Positions 1 through 8,361 are shown, counted from the first letter of the stretch. The stretch: DNA of 64,000 nt from Actinomadura rayongensis (GCF_009831215.1 NZ_WUTW01000008.1:1-64000), one strand, 5' to 3'. Numbers and translations: made by a program. Notes: generated by a model from the sequence alone, not told the origin.

Positions 1-76
1 GAACCCGGAAGTTAAGCCTTTCAGCGCCGATGGTACTGCATGGGAGACTGTGTGGGAGAGTAGGACACCGCCGGAC
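1..76 (+). rRNA. rrf: 5S ribosomal RNA, 3' part
   Basis: The first ~76 bases read as the 3' two-thirds of a bacterial 5S rRNA: the GAACCCGGAAG loop region, then GCGCCGATGGTA and GAGAGTAGGACACCGCCGG. The 5' end lies outside the window, so this is the tail of an rRNA operon transcribed into the window. The exact 3' end is estimated from the family's usual end. Confidence 0.95.
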
Positions 77-86
77 TTTCTTTAGT

Positions 87-126
87 GTCGAGGGTCGCCC
101 CGGAATGCACGGGTGCGGCCCTCGAC
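87..126 (+). terminator. Hairpin after the rRNA operon
   Basis: GTCGAGGG (87-94) and CCCTCGAC (119-126) are perfect complements 11 bases beyond the 5S end, and inner bases can extend the stem imperfectly. It is preceded by a short T-rich stretch rather than followed by a T-run. A transcription end or processing hairpin for the rRNA operon is the likely role. Confidence 0.55.
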
Positions 127-192
127 GCATGTAATGCCCCAGTCGAAGTAGGCTGCAGGGGCAACCGAACGACGACGACAGTGACGGACGTG

Positions 193-2676
193 ATGAGCGC
201 GGAAGAGGACGGCCGAAACGGCGAGGACCGGCGCGGCAGGGACGGGGGGCGCGACAAGCCCGCCCGTCGCGGGGGGGACGGTCGCGGCGACGCCGGTCGG
301 CGCCGGGACGGCGGCCCTCGCGGTGCGGCGCCGCGGTCGGGCGGCCCCCGAGGCGCCCAGGGCCGTCCGCGACAGAGCGGCCAGTCGGGGAACGGCGGTG
401 GCCGTTCCTTCGGCGGCGGCCGTCCGGGTGGCGGCGGCTTCCGGCGCGATGACCGCCGCGAAGACCGTCCGCCTCGACGCGACTTTCGCGACGATGACCG
501 CCGGGGCGACGGCCCGCGCGGTGGCCAGGACCGTCCGTACCGCGGCTCCGACGACCGCCGTCAGGGCGGCGAGGGGCGTTTCGACCGTCGTGACGACCGC
601 GGCGGACGTGGATCGGGTGGCCCGCGTGGCCCCCGTCAGGGCGGGCCGCAGGGCGAGCGGCGTTACCAGGGGCGTCCCGGCGACCGTGATGACAGGCGTC
701 CGTTCCGGTCCGGCGACGACCGGTCCGAGCGTCCGTCCGGTGGTCCGCGCCGCGACGACCGGAAGCCCTTCCGGCAGGACCGCGGTCCCGGCCGTCCGCA
801 GGGCGGCGGCTTCCGCGACCGTGACGACCGCTCCGGCAGGTCCGACGACCGTCGCGGCCTCGGCGGACCCCGATTCGACCGGCAGGAACGTTCGGGACGT
901 CCGGACGACCGTCGCGGTCCCCGCTTCGAGCGGCGCGACGATCGCGGTGGTCGGCCCTTCGAACGGCGGGACGACCGTCCGGGCGACGATCGGCGTCCGT
1001 CCGGTGGTCCGCGTTTCGAGCGGCGCGACGACCGTGGTCAGGGAGATGATCGGCGTCCGTCCAGTGGCCCGCGCTACGACCGGCGTGATGACCATGGTCA
1101 GGGTGACGACCGGCGTTCGTTCGGCGGCCCGCGCTACGACCGGCGGGACGACCGTCAGGGAGATGACCGGCGTCCGTCCGGTGGGCCCCGCTTTGACCGG
1201 CGGGACGATCGTGGGCGCGGTGATGACCGGCGTCCGTCCGGTGGCCCGCGCTATGAGCGGCGGGACGACCGTGGTGATGACCGGCGTTCGTCGGGCGGTC
1301 CGCGTTATGAGCGTCGGGACGATCGGCGTGGGCCGGGCGGTCCTCGCTTTGAGCGGCGTGATGACCGTGGGGGACGTCCGGACGACCGGCGTGGCCCGCG
1401 CTTCGAGCGGCGGGACGACCGTCCGGGCGATGATCGGCGTTCGTCGGGCGGTCCGCGTTACGAGCGGCGCGATGACCGGCGTGGGCCGGGTGGCCCTCGG
1501 TTCGAGCGGCGCGACGACCGTGGGGGACGTCCGGACGACCGGCGCGGCCCCCGGCCGGACCGGCGCGACGATCGGCGTTCCGGTGGTGGGCCGCAGCGCG
1601 GTTCCGGCCGTCCGCCGTTCCGCCAGGGCGACCGCGACGATCGGCGTCCGTGGCAGGACCGGGGCGGCCGTCCTGGCGATGAGCACGCGTCCACTGAGCT
1701 GAAGCACGACGACCCGCTGCTGCCCGACGACGTCACCGGCGAGGAGCTGGACGCGGAGGCCCGCGCCGAGCTGCGCACGCTGCCGAAGGACCTCGCGACC
1801 CGCGTCGCCCGTCACCTGGTGATGGCGGGGCGGCTCGCGGAGGACGATCCCGAGCAGTCGTACAAGCACGCGCGTGCGGCCCGGCGGGTGGCGTCGCGGG
1901 TCGGGATCGTCCGGGAGGCGGCGGGGCTCGCCGCCTACCACGCCGGCGAATGGGCCGAGGCGCTCGCCGAACTGCGGGCCGCGCGGCGGCTCGGCGCGGG
2001 GGACGAGACGTACCTTCCGGTTATGGCGGACAGCGAGCGCGGACTGGGGCGTCCCGAGCGGGCGCTGGACCTGGTCAAGTCGCCCGAGGCGTCCCGGCTG
2101 GACACGGCAGGGCTGGTGGAACTGCGGATCGTGGAGTCCGGCGCCCGCCGCGACCTCGGTCAGCACGACGCCGCCGTCGTGACCCTCCAGATCCCCGAGC
2201 TGCGCGACCGGCGGCTCCGGCCGTGGTCGGCGCGGCTGTTCTACGCCTACGCGGACGCGCTGGCCGAGGCCGGACGGGAGACCGAGGCGTCCGACTGGTT
2301 CGCGCGGTCCGCCGCCGCCGACCGCGACGGCGAGACCGACGCGGCGGAGCGCTACGCGGAGATCGAGGGCCTGGAGATCGTCGACACCGAGGAGGACGAC
2401 GACACGTTCGTCGCCGACGCGGAGCTGGACGAGGCCCCGACCGTCGGCGCGGACGAGCCGGAGGCCCAGGACGTCGTCGTCGCGGACGAGCCCGACGTCA
2501 CGGACCCGGCGGACGACGGGGAGGCGCTCGGCGAGCCGGTCGCGGAGACCGCGACGGACCCGCTGACCTTCGCCTTCGCGCCGGACACCCCGCCGGCGGC
2601 CGACGCGGACGTCCCCGAGGCGCCCGCCGTCTTCCTGGCGCCCGAGCCGGCGCCGGAGAAGGACGAGGACGAGTGA
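193..2676 (+). CDS. Arg/Asp/Gly-repeat protein with C-terminal TPR-like domain
   Basis: 827 aa. The first ~490 residues are a charged low-complexity region rich in R, D and G, with RGG/RGR motifs. From about residue 230 to 456 it is built of imperfect repeats of the type DDRR-x-SGGPR(F/Y)ERRDDRG. Residues ~505-730 are a helical, TPR-like domain with good actinobacterial character (KHARAARRVASRVG, AGEWAEALAELRAARRL), followed by a strongly acidic tail (~735-827). RGG-type basic regions are known to bind RNA, and the gene directly follows an rRNA operon, so an RNA- or ribosome-linked role is plausible but is an inference. The start is uncertain: ATG 193 was chosen, GTG 181 is possible, and GTG 85 is rejected because it lies in the rRNA hairpin. 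No clear ribosome binding site is visible. Confidence 0.85.
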   Translation: MSAEEDGRNGEDRRGRDGGRDKPARRGGDGRGDAGRRRDGGPRGAAPRSGGPRGAQGRPRQSGQSGNGGGRSFGGGRPGGGGFRRDDRREDRPPRRDFRDDDRRGDGPRGGQDRPYRGSDDRRQGGEGRFDRRDDRGGRGSGGPRGPRQGGPQGERRYQGRPGDRDDRRPFRSGDDRSERPSGGPRRDDRKPFRQDRGPGRPQGGGFRDRDDRSGRSDDRRGLGGPRFDRQERSGRPDDRRGPRFERRDDRGGRPFERRDDRPGDDRRPSGGPRFERRDDRGQGDDRRPSSGPRYDRRDDHGQGDDRRSFGGPRYDRRDDRQGDDRRPSGGPRFDRRDDRGRGDDRRPSGGPRYERRDDRGDDRRSSGGPRYERRDDRRGPGGPRFERRDDRGGRPDDRRGPRFERRDDRPGDDRRSSGGPRYERRDDRRGPGGPRFERRDDRGGRPDDRRGPRPDRRDDRRSGGGPQRGSGRPPFRQGDRDDRRPWQDRGGRPGDEHASTELKHDDPLLPDDVTGEELDAEARAELRTLPKDLATRVARHLVMAGRLAEDDPEQSYKHARAARRVASRVGIVREAAGLAAYHAGEWAEALAELRAARRLGAGDETYLPVMADSERGLGRPERALDLVKSPEASRLDTAGLVELRIVESGARRDLGQHDAAVVTLQIPELRDRRLRPWSARLFYAYADALAEAGRETEASDWFARSAAADRDGETDAAERYAEIEGLEIVDTEEDDDTFVADAELDEAPTVGADEPEAQDVVVADEPDVTDPADDGEALGEPVAETATDPLTFAFAPDTPPAADADVPEAPAVFLAPEPAPEKDEDE
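880..1560 (+). repeat. Coding tandem repeats (GGTCCGCG-TTCGAGCGGCGCGACGACCG type)
   Basis: Imperfect in-frame repeats of roughly 45-60 bases inside the Arg/Asp-rich gene. Each encodes a variant of GGPRFERRDDRG plus a variable GDDRR/PDDRR spacer. Copies differ mostly at synonymous positions, which argues for old expansion with selection on the peptide rather than a fresh slippage artefact. Confidence 0.85.
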
Positions 2677-2678
2677 GA

Positions 2679-2711
2679 TCAGGCCGTCCGCCCCCGTGGC
2701 GGACGGCCTGA
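2679..2711. terminator. Bidirectional terminator between convergent genes
   Basis: A perfect 14-bp stem, TCAGGCCGTCCGCC (2679-2692) with GGCGGACGGCCTGA (2698-2711), and a 5-base loop. It lies in the 40-bp gap between two converging genes and is followed by CCCTTT on the + strand. Confidence 0.9.
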
Positions 2712-2716
2712 CCCTT

Positions 2717-3649
2717 TCACGCGTGCTGTGACAGCGCGTGCATGATGCCGACGACGTTGCTCTCGTCGCTGTTGAGCACCTGGTACTTGGCGGCGATGTT
2801 CGGGTCGACGTCGTCCTGCGTGATGCGGTAGCGGTGCGCGGTGCGCTCGCGGACCATCTCGACGGCGTGGTCGACGTCGAGCCCGGCATCGCGGGCGTCC
2901 CGGACGGCGTCCACCCAGACGCGCAGTTCCTCGGCGGACCGCTCCAGCGTGTCCTGGACCGCCGTCACCGGGCCGTAGTGCGCGAACAGCAGCCGTTGCG
3001 GCTGGAGCGCGGCGAAGCGCCGGAGCGAGCCGAGCGCGGTGTCCAGGTCGAAGTCCGGCGGGGGCGTCGCGGGACGGACGTCGGCGGTTTCCTGAAGGTA
3101 GATTCCGGCGGCGTCCCCGACGTAGAGGTCGCCGGTCGCGGAGTCCATGAGCCCGACGTGGTGCTTGGCGTGTCCCGGCGAATAGTGCGATTCCAGGCGT
3201 CGGCCGCCGCCGAGGTCGATGACGCCGGTGTCGTCCACCGCCCGGATCCGCGCCGCGTCGGTCGGCTTCAGCTCGCCGAACAGGACGTCGAGCGCGTCCC
3301 CGTAGACCCGCCGCGCGCTGCGCATCAGCCGTTCCGGCGAGACGAGGTGGCGCGCGCCCTTCTCGTGGACGACGACCTCGGCGTCGGGGTACATCGCGGC
3401 GATGTCGCCGACGCCGCCGGCGTGGTCCAGGTGGATGTGGGTGACGACCACGGTCGCGAGGTCGGCGGCGGTGACGCCGAGTTCGGTCAGCGCGGCCTGG
3501 ACGATCGGCGCGGACCCGGACGTTCCGGGCTCGACCAGGCATGGCCGGTCGGACAGGATCAGGTATCCGGCCGTGATCCCGCTGTATCCCGCCATCCGCG
3601 TGTCGATCTCGTAGACGTCCCCGCCGAGCGGCGTGATCGTGGTCTCCAT
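2717..3649 (-). CDS. MBL-fold metallo-hydrolase
   Basis: 310 aa from ATG 3649. The metallo-beta-lactamase motif THIHLDHAGG gives the H-x-H-x-D-H metal ligands. Downstream are the other ligand regions (SPGHAKHHVGL, YVGDAAGIY, FAHYGP). This is a glyoxalase II-like/RNase Z-type hydrolase fold; the substrate cannot be told from sequence. It lies 28 bp downstream of the DUF1015 gene on the same strand and is probably cotranscribed with it. An upstream in-frame extension is open but would overlap the neighbouring gene and lacks conservation features, so ATG 3649 is preferred. Confidence 0.88.
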   Translation of the reverse strand: METTITPLGGDVYEIDTRMAGYSGITAGYLILSDRPCLVEPGTSGSAPIVQAALTELGVTAADLATVVVTHIHLDHAGGVGDIAAMYPDAEVVVHEKGARHLVSPERLMRSARRVYGDALDVLFGELKPTDAARIRAVDDTGVIDLGGGRRLESHYSPGHAKHHVGLMDSATGDLYVGDAAGIYLQETADVRPATPPPDFDLDTALGSLRRFAALQPQRLLFAHYGPVTAVQDTLERSAEELRVWVDAVRDARDAGLDVDHAVEMVRERTAHRYRITQDDVDPNIAAKYQVLNSDESNVVGIMHALSQHA

Positions 3650-3677
3650 GGCCCGATCATCGCGCTCCGGGACGCGG

Positions 3678-5603
3678 TTATCCACAGTTCGAGCCCGGGG
3701 TTTCGCCGTCGGCGTCCGGCGCTCCATCCTGGTCGAGGAGGCGCAGGACGAGGCCGGTGCGGGGTTTCGGGCCGAAGGAGGTGGACTTCCGGGGAACGCG
3801 GTCGCCGTGCGCGGCGACGGCCATGACATCGCGAACAGAGAGGGGGTTGAGCAGGACGGCGGTGCCGCCGGTCGCGCGGGCGCGGTCGAGGGCGGCGGCC
3901 GGGTCGTCGTGGACGATCTCGACGGCGTCCTCGTCGCGGGGCACGTTCCAGAGGGCGTCGATGAGGAGCCGGTCGAGGACGGTCGTGTTCAGCCTGCGGA
4001 CGAGCGGGGACACGCTGGCGGGCACGGCGCGCTCAAGCCGGGCCGGGTCGGGCCGCGTCAGCAGGTGCAGGCCGTGCGCGCCGCCGAGCAGGAACGCGGG
4101 CTCGTCCGCCGCCGCGAGCGCGTCGAGCGCGGGGGACAGGTCGGTGAACGAGGTGACGCCGAAGGCCGTCCGGGCGGCCGTCAGCGCCGTCTCGGGGTCC
4201 AGACCCGGCAGGACGCGGTGGATGGCGCCCAGCCGGGGCGGGTAGCGCGTGGAGTCGACGAGGAGGGCCATGCCGTAATCGCAGGGACCGGGGCCGCTCT
4301 GGCGGGCCTGGAGGAGGCGGTACGTCGCGTACCGGTGGTGACCGTCGGCGATCAGCGCCTGCCGAGGCCACAGGTCGTCGGCGATGCGCGCGTGCAGACG
4401 CGGATCGGTGATCCGCCACAGCCGGTGGACGAGCCCGTCGCGATCCCGGAACTCGACGAGGGGCTCACCGGACGCGGCGTCGTCCACGATGTCCGCCGTG
4501 ACCCCGCCGCCCTCATAGGTCAGGAAGATCGGCTCCAGGTTGGCGCGCGTCGCGCTCATCAACGCCAGCCGGTCGCGCACGGGCCCGGGATAGACGTCCT
4601 CATGCGGCAGCACAACCCGGTCGCCCTCCGCCCGCAGCCCGAGCGCACCAATAAGCCCACGCTGCAGAACAACACCACCACCAGCGCCCCCACCAGCGCC
4701 CCCGTCCGTGCCCTCGCCGGTGCCTCCGTCCGTGCCCTCGCCCCCGCCCGTGCCTGCGTCCGTGCCCTCGCTAGCGCTCCCGCCAACGCACTCGTCCGCA
4801 CGCCCGACGCCCTCGTCAGCACCTTCGACAGGCCTACCGGCAGCACGACCGCCAGTGTCCCCGCCGAGGCGCGCCTCACCGGGCACTGCACCAGGAGTGT
4901 CACTCGCGTCGCTGCCTCTGTCGGTACGCCCGTCGGCACTCGCGGCACCGCGTTCGACGCCGGGCGCGGCGCCTGCGTCTGCGCTTCCGCCAGTGTCCCC
5001 GCGAGCGCTCGGGTCGGCATTGTGGCCAGCGTCCCCGCTGGCCCTCTCGGCGCTCCCAATGGGCCCGCCAGGGGTACCTGTGGCCGCGCTCGCGCCTGCG
5101 CCTGCGCGCTTGGCTGTGGTGTACCTGATGGTGGTTGTTTCGGGGTGGCGGGTGGCTGCTGCGTGGGAGCGGGCCCGGGCGGTCGGGCTGTTTGCGTCTG
5201 GCTTGGGGCTTGTGTCGGTGCTGGCGGCTTTGGGGGTGGTGGCGGCTTCGTAGATGTAGAGGGCTGGGGTGTCGTCGGGGCGGAGGGTGCCGTTGGCCAG
5301 CCAGTGGCGTAGTGCTGCGGCGGCGTCGGCGTAGTCGGAGGACTCCGGGCGGGGGTGGATGAGGCGGGCGATGTTGTGTTCGTCGGTGTTCAGGAGTGAG
5401 CGGGTCTCCGCGTCGTCCAGGAGGTCGTAGGGCGGGCTCGTCACGGTGGACAGGTCTTCGATGCGGGTCGGGTCGAAGCGCACGCCGCGGAAGGGGGCCA
5501 GGACCAGTCCGGCGGCGGGCCTGGGGTCCGGTGTGCCGAACGCCCATGCGCTGAAGTCCTCCGGATTGGATCCGGAAGGGAGATCGCCGTCCACTGTGGG
5601 CAT
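3678..5603 (-). CDS. DUF1015 family protein with large low-complexity insertion
   Basis: 641 aa from ATG 5603; DUF1015 proteins are normally ~400-430 aa. The N-terminal part (residues ~30-120: LAPFRGVRFDP, SPPYDLL, NIARLIHP) and the C-terminal part (from ~312: QRGLIGALGLR, LPHEDVYPGP, ADGHHRYAT) are typical DUF1015. Between them, residues ~121-310 (about 4671-5243) are a Gly/Ala/Thr/Ser/Glu-rich stretch with degenerate repeats such as GEGTDGGTGEGTDGG and no recognisable fold. The biochemical role of DUF1015 is not established. The reading frame stays open across the insertion, so the gene may be functional. It is divergent from the TPR gene at 5677 and upstream of the MBL gene. Confidence 0.85.
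   Translation of the reverse strand: MPTVDGDLPSGSNPEDFSAWAFGTPDPRPAAGLVLAPFRGVRFDPTRIEDLSTVTSPPYDLLDDAETRSLLNTDEHNIARLIHPRPESSDYADAAAALRHWLANGTLRPDDTPALYIYEAATTPKAASTDTSPKPDANSPTARARSHAAATRHPETTTIRYTTAKRAGAGASAATGTPGGPIGSAERASGDAGHNADPSARGDTGGSADAGAAPGVERGAASADGRTDRGSDASDTPGAVPGEARLGGDTGGRAAGRPVEGADEGVGRADECVGGSASEGTDAGTGGGEGTDGGTGEGTDGGAGGGAGGGVVLQRGLIGALGLRAEGDRVVLPHEDVYPGPVRDRLALMSATRANLEPIFLTYEGGGVTADIVDDAASGEPLVEFRDRDGLVHRLWRITDPRLHARIADDLWPRQALIADGHHRYATYRLLQARQSGPGPCDYGMALLVDSTRYPPRLGAIHRVLPGLDPETALTAARTAFGVTSFTDLSPALDALAAADEPAFLLGGAHGLHLLTRPDPARLERAVPASVSPLVRRLNTTVLDRLLIDALWNVPRDEDAVEIVHDDPAAALDRARATGGTAVLLNPLSVRDVMAVAAHGDRVPRKSTSFGPKPRTGLVLRLLDQDGAPDADGETPGSNCG
4671..5243 (-). repeat. 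Low-complexity coding insertion in the DUF1015 gene
   Basis: About 573 bp (191 codons) made of short degenerate direct repeats (GCCCTCGCC/CCGTCCGTG-like on the + strand). It interrupts DUF1015 between the YIYEA and QRGLIGAL segments, which are close together in normal family members. Its length is a multiple of three. Confidence 0.75.
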
Positions 5604-5676
5604 GCTAACCACCGGCGGCCCCCCGCCGCGTGAGCGGGTACCGTCGAAAGTGATCACGATCGCACGGGAGGTCCAT

Positions 5677-6102
5677 ATGAGTCTTCAAGGACCGGGACGG
5701 CCGGACGATTCCACGGGTGAGCATCCTCCCGGCGGCGACGTGTACGAGTGGTACACGCGTGGGCTCAGTCTGTTGCGGTCGGGCAGTGCTGCCGCGGCGC
5801 TCCAGCTCCTGGCCCGTGCGGCCGATGCCGAGCCGGACTCGCGTGCCATTCGTGAGGCGCTGGCGCGGGCTCAGTTCGGGGCCCGGCGGTTCGGGGACGC
5901 CGCCGACAGCTTCCGCTCGATCGTCGCCGATGATCCCGCTGAGGATTACGCCCTGTTCGGGCTGGGGCTTGCGCTCAGCCGCATGGGCGACTTTCGCGGC
6001 GCCGTCGAGCCGCTTGCCCTTGCTGCCGCTATGCGGCCCGACAACAAGGACTACGCCAACGCCCTCCGGCACGTTCGCGCCACCCTCGCCTCGCGCGACT
6101 GA
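5677..6102 (+). CDS. Small TPR-repeat protein
   Basis: 141 aa. It starts at ATG 5677 with a good ribosome binding site (GGGAGG, 5666-5671). After a ~28-residue polar N-terminus, residues ~30-135 form about three TPR helical hairpins (YTRGLSLLRSGSAAAALQLL, REALARAQFGARRFGDAADS, FGLGLALSRMGDFRGAVEPL). TPR proteins are protein-interaction scaffolds; no partner is evident. It has no signal peptide or membrane segment. The next gene is over 500 bp away and the upstream neighbour is divergent, so it is probably monocistronic. Confidence 0.88.
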   Translation: MSLQGPGRPDDSTGEHPPGGDVYEWYTRGLSLLRSGSAAAALQLLARAADAEPDSRAIREALARAQFGARRFGDAADSFRSIVADDPAEDYALFGLGLALSRMGDFRGAVEPLALAAAMRPDNKDYANALRHVRATLASRD

Positions 6103-6615
6103 CTTCCTCCGCCCGTTCACCCCCTCCGTTCTTTCTCCGCTCCGTCCGTTCGCCCCTCCGTCCGTTCGCCCCTCCGTCCGTTCACCGCTCCCTTTTGCCC
6201 CTTCGACCTTCCCGCCTGATCGCCCCTGACCACGACCATCACTGTTGCAGCGCTGATCGCGATCACGTTGCATCGAGTGTCGCCGGTTCGCGTTTGTGGG
6301 ACCTCCTCCGTCCGCGTTGGACGAATCAATTGCGGCCTCGCTTTTGGCGGGCTCGTGTACTCGGCGCGATCAGCGCCCGCTGTCGAGCGCTGGGGATGCT
6401 TGCGCTGGCGGGGCTGAGTGTGGTGTGCGTCATGGTCGGTTGAAGTTTGATCGTGGGTGCGTCGGCGGCGGTGCTGGTGGGTGCGATCCAAATGGGTGGG
6501 TGCTTCGGGGATGGGGGCTGGGCGTCTCGGTGGCGGGGCGGGGGAGATGGTGTGATGGACGGGATCCCGGGCGGTGCTCGGGGGTTCGTGGCGACCGCGT
6601 GAGGGACGAGGTGCG
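6103..6615. other. Long non-coding stretch (513 bp)
   Basis: No convincing gene is seen on either strand. Its left end is C/T-rich with a 16-bp tandem repeat (6141-6186). The middle is locally less GC-rich than the surrounding genes. The right end is G-rich and runs into the ribosome binding site (GAGGGACGAGG) of the HAD gene. No tRNA, hairpin terminator or clear sigma-A promoter was found. Confidence 0.6.
6141..6186. repeat. 16-bp tandem repeat, ~2.9 copies
   Basis: TCCGTCCGTTCGCCCC occurs exactly at 6141-6156 and 6157-6172, then as a partial, one-mismatch copy at 6173-6186. It lies in intergenic DNA. Confidence 0.8.
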
Positions 6616-7620
6616 ATGCGAGGGTCCGACAGGCCGCTCAGCGAGGTGTACGACGTGGCGTTGCTCGACCTCGACGGGGTCGTCTACGTCGGGCACAGGC
6701 CCGTTCCGGGGGCGGCGGAGGCGCTGGCCAAGGCGCGTGCGGCGGGGCAGCGGCTGGCGTTCGTCACCAACAACGCGTCCCGGACGCCCTCGGCCGTCGC
6801 GACGTTGCTGCGCAGCGTCGGCGTGCCCGCCGATCCGGCCGATGTCGTGACGTCGTCGCAGGCCGCCGCGACGCTTCTCGCCGAGCGGCTGCCCGCCGGG
6901 GCCAAAGTGCTCGTCGTCGGCGGTGCGGCGTTGCGGCGCGCGCTTCATGCGCGGGGGTTGCGGCCGGTGTCGACGGCGGCCGAGAAGCCCGCCGCCGTTG
7001 TGCAGGGATTCGATCCGAGTCTGTCGTACGGGCTGATCGCGGAGGGGGCGAAGGCGGTGCTCGCCGGGGCGCTGTTCGTCGGCTCGAATGGCGATCGCAC
7101 CATTCCGGACGGCGACGGTGTTCCGAAGCCCGGCAACGGTTCGCTGCTCCAGGTGATCCGGTCGGCGACCGGGGTGGATCCGATCGTGACGGGCAAGCCG
7201 GAGCGTCCGCTGCACCACGAGTCGGTGGTCCGGACGGGCGCCGAGCATCCTCTCGTCGTCGGAGACCGGCTCGACACCGACATCGAGGGCGCGCACAACG
7301 GCGGCGCCGACAGCCTGCTCGTCTTCACGGGCGTCACCCGGCCGCGCGACGTGCTCACCGCCCCGCCCGAGCATCGGCCGACCTTTCTGGCGGCCGATCT
7401 GGGCGGTCTCGTCGCCGGGCATCCGGAGGTCGTCCGGGACGGGGACGCCTGGCGCTGCAACGCCTGGACGGCGACGCGCGACGGCGACGCGCTCTCCGTC
7501 GAGGGGTCCGGCGATCCGTACGACGGCCTGCGTGCGCTCGCCGCCGCGTCCTGGCGCGACGCGGCGGCGCCGTCCGCCGAGGCCGTCGACGGTCCGCTGC
7601 GGACGCTCGGGCTCGCGTAG
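6616..7620 (+). CDS. HAD-superfamily phosphatase, class IIA (NagD-like)
   Basis: 334 aa from ATG 6616. HAD motif I is LLDLDGVVY (nucleophile D18, acid/base D20), motif II is FVTNNAS (T51), the motif III lysine lies in TGKPERP, and motif IV is GDRLDTDIEG. The cap between motifs II and III is of the class IIA (NagD/PNPase) type. Such enzymes hydrolyse small phosphoesters such as nucleotides, 4-nitrophenyl phosphate or phosphoglycolate; the substrate is not predictable. Its 3' end is involved in an 87-bp tandem duplication that reaches into the convergent neighbour. Confidence 0.9.
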   Translation: MRGSDRPLSEVYDVALLDLDGVVYVGHRPVPGAAEALAKARAAGQRLAFVTNNASRTPSAVATLLRSVGVPADPADVVTSSQAAATLLAERLPAGAKVLVVGGAALRRALHARGLRPVSTAAEKPAAVVQGFDPSLSYGLIAEGAKAVLAGALFVGSNGDRTIPDGDGVPKPGNGSLLQVIRSATGVDPIVTGKPERPLHHESVVRTGAEHPLVVGDRLDTDIEGAHNGGADSLLVFTGVTRPRDVLTAPPEHRPTFLAADLGGLVAGHPEVVRDGDAWRCNAWTATRDGDALSVEGSGDPYDGLRALAAASWRDAAAPSAEAVDGPLRTLGLA

Positions 7621-7729
7621 AGCGCGGCGGGTCAGAGGGCTTGGCGCACGGCGGCGCCGTCCGCCGAGGCCGTCGACGGTTCGCCGCGGGCGCCCGGGCC
7701 CGCCGGGTCGGTCAGAGGGCTTTGCGCAG
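7562..7729. repeat. Imperfect ~87-bp tandem duplication across convergent gene ends
   Basis: Copy 1 (7562-7648) and copy 2 (7649-7729) begin with the same 32 bases (7562-7593 and 7649-7680) and both end in a (G)GGTCAGAGGGCTT-GCGCA segment. Copy 1 carries the HAD stop codon and copy 2 the stop codon of the minus-strand SCP2-like gene. The duplication therefore separated two ends that probably once abutted. Confidence 0.75.
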
Positions 7730-8053
7730 GCGCAGGAGGTCGGTGAAGCTCGCCTCGACGCGCAGGCGGCCCGACGTCCACGCGCGGGCGGGATGGAGGC
7801 GGTCGTCGGCGAGGGCGACGAGGTCGTCGCTGTTCACCGTCAGCCGAACCTGGCCGACGGACGGGTCCTCGGTGCGCCGCACGGGGTCCAGGCCGCCGGG
7901 GTGCACGCGGGTCGCGAACGCGATCCCGAGGTCGGGGATCCGGCAGGTGATGGTGCGTTCCACCACGTGCTCGGCGAACCGCTCGGGGTCCACGTCGGCG
8001 AGCCGGGCGGCGACCCGGTCGAGCGCGGCACGGCATTCGTCCTCGTTCGCCAT
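7712..8053 (-). CDS. SCP2 sterol-binding-like small protein
   Basis: 113 aa from ATG 8053 (an in-frame ATG 30 bases upstream would give 123 aa). The pattern CRIPDLGIAFATRVHPGG...VRLTVNSDDLVALADDRLHPARAW..GRLRVEAS matches the SCP2/sterol-carrier-like fold used for hydrophobic ligands. It is a cytosolic protein with no signal. In actinomycetes similar small proteins are frequent near tlyA. Function beyond the fold is unknown. Confidence 0.75.
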   Translation of the reverse strand: MANEDECRAALDRVAARLADVDPERFAEHVVERTITCRIPDLGIAFATRVHPGGLDPVRRTEDPSVGQVRLTVNSDDLVALADDRLHPARAWTSGRLRVEASFTDLLRLRKAL

Positions 8054-8169
8054 GGTCAGGCCGTTCCCCCGTTCGGTCGACAACGATGCCGTGAAGGGAC
8101 GGTAGCGTTCAGACCGGTCCCCGAGCGACCCGCGACCCGCGGGCCGGAGATGTCCAGGAGGTCAGGCCG

Positions 8170-8361
8170 ATGTCCGACGGCACCGCGCCGCACGCGTCCA
8201 CCGGGGACGCGCGCGTCGACACGGTCCTCGCGCGCCTCGGCGAGCTGCCCGGCGCGCCGGTCGCCGCGCACGTGGCGGTGTTCGAGGACGTCCACGCGCG
8301 GCTCCAGGAACTGCTCGACGGCGAGCCCGCGCAGCCGCCGGTCCCGGGGCCGCGCCCGTGA
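8170..8361 (+). CDS. Small conserved-type hypothetical protein upstream of tlyA
   Basis: 63 aa from ATG 8170, with AGGAGG 8 bases upstream (8156-8161). The sequence is an amphipathic helix-rich middle (DTVLARLGELPGAPVAAHVA, EDVHARLQELLD) between polar/Pro-rich ends. The stop overlaps the GTG of tlyA (GTGA at 8358-8361), so the two are translationally coupled. Short proteins in this position are seen upstream of tlyA in other actinomycetes; their function is unknown to me. Confidence 0.8.
   Translation: MSDGTAPHASTGDARVDTVLARLGELPGAPVAAHVAVFEDVHARLQELLDGEPAQPPVPGPRP

Noticed and set aside
85-192. GTG 85 as start of the Arg/Asp-repeat protein
   Set aside because: It lies just beyond the 5S rRNA and inside the hairpin at 87-126; the first 36 codons have no matching character.
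880-1560. CRISPR-like array
   Set aside because: Repeats are imperfect, in frame and contiguous, without unique spacers or cas genes.
82-2889. 935-codon open frame antisense to the Arg/Asp-repeat gene
   Set aside because: It is a mirror of a GC-rich repeat gene; it spans the terminator and the neighbouring MBL gene, and its Thr/Pro/Val-rich translation shows no domain.
7621-7711. Rho-independent terminator between HAD and SCP2-like genes
   Set aside because: The repeated segments are direct, not inverted; no stable stem with a loop was found.
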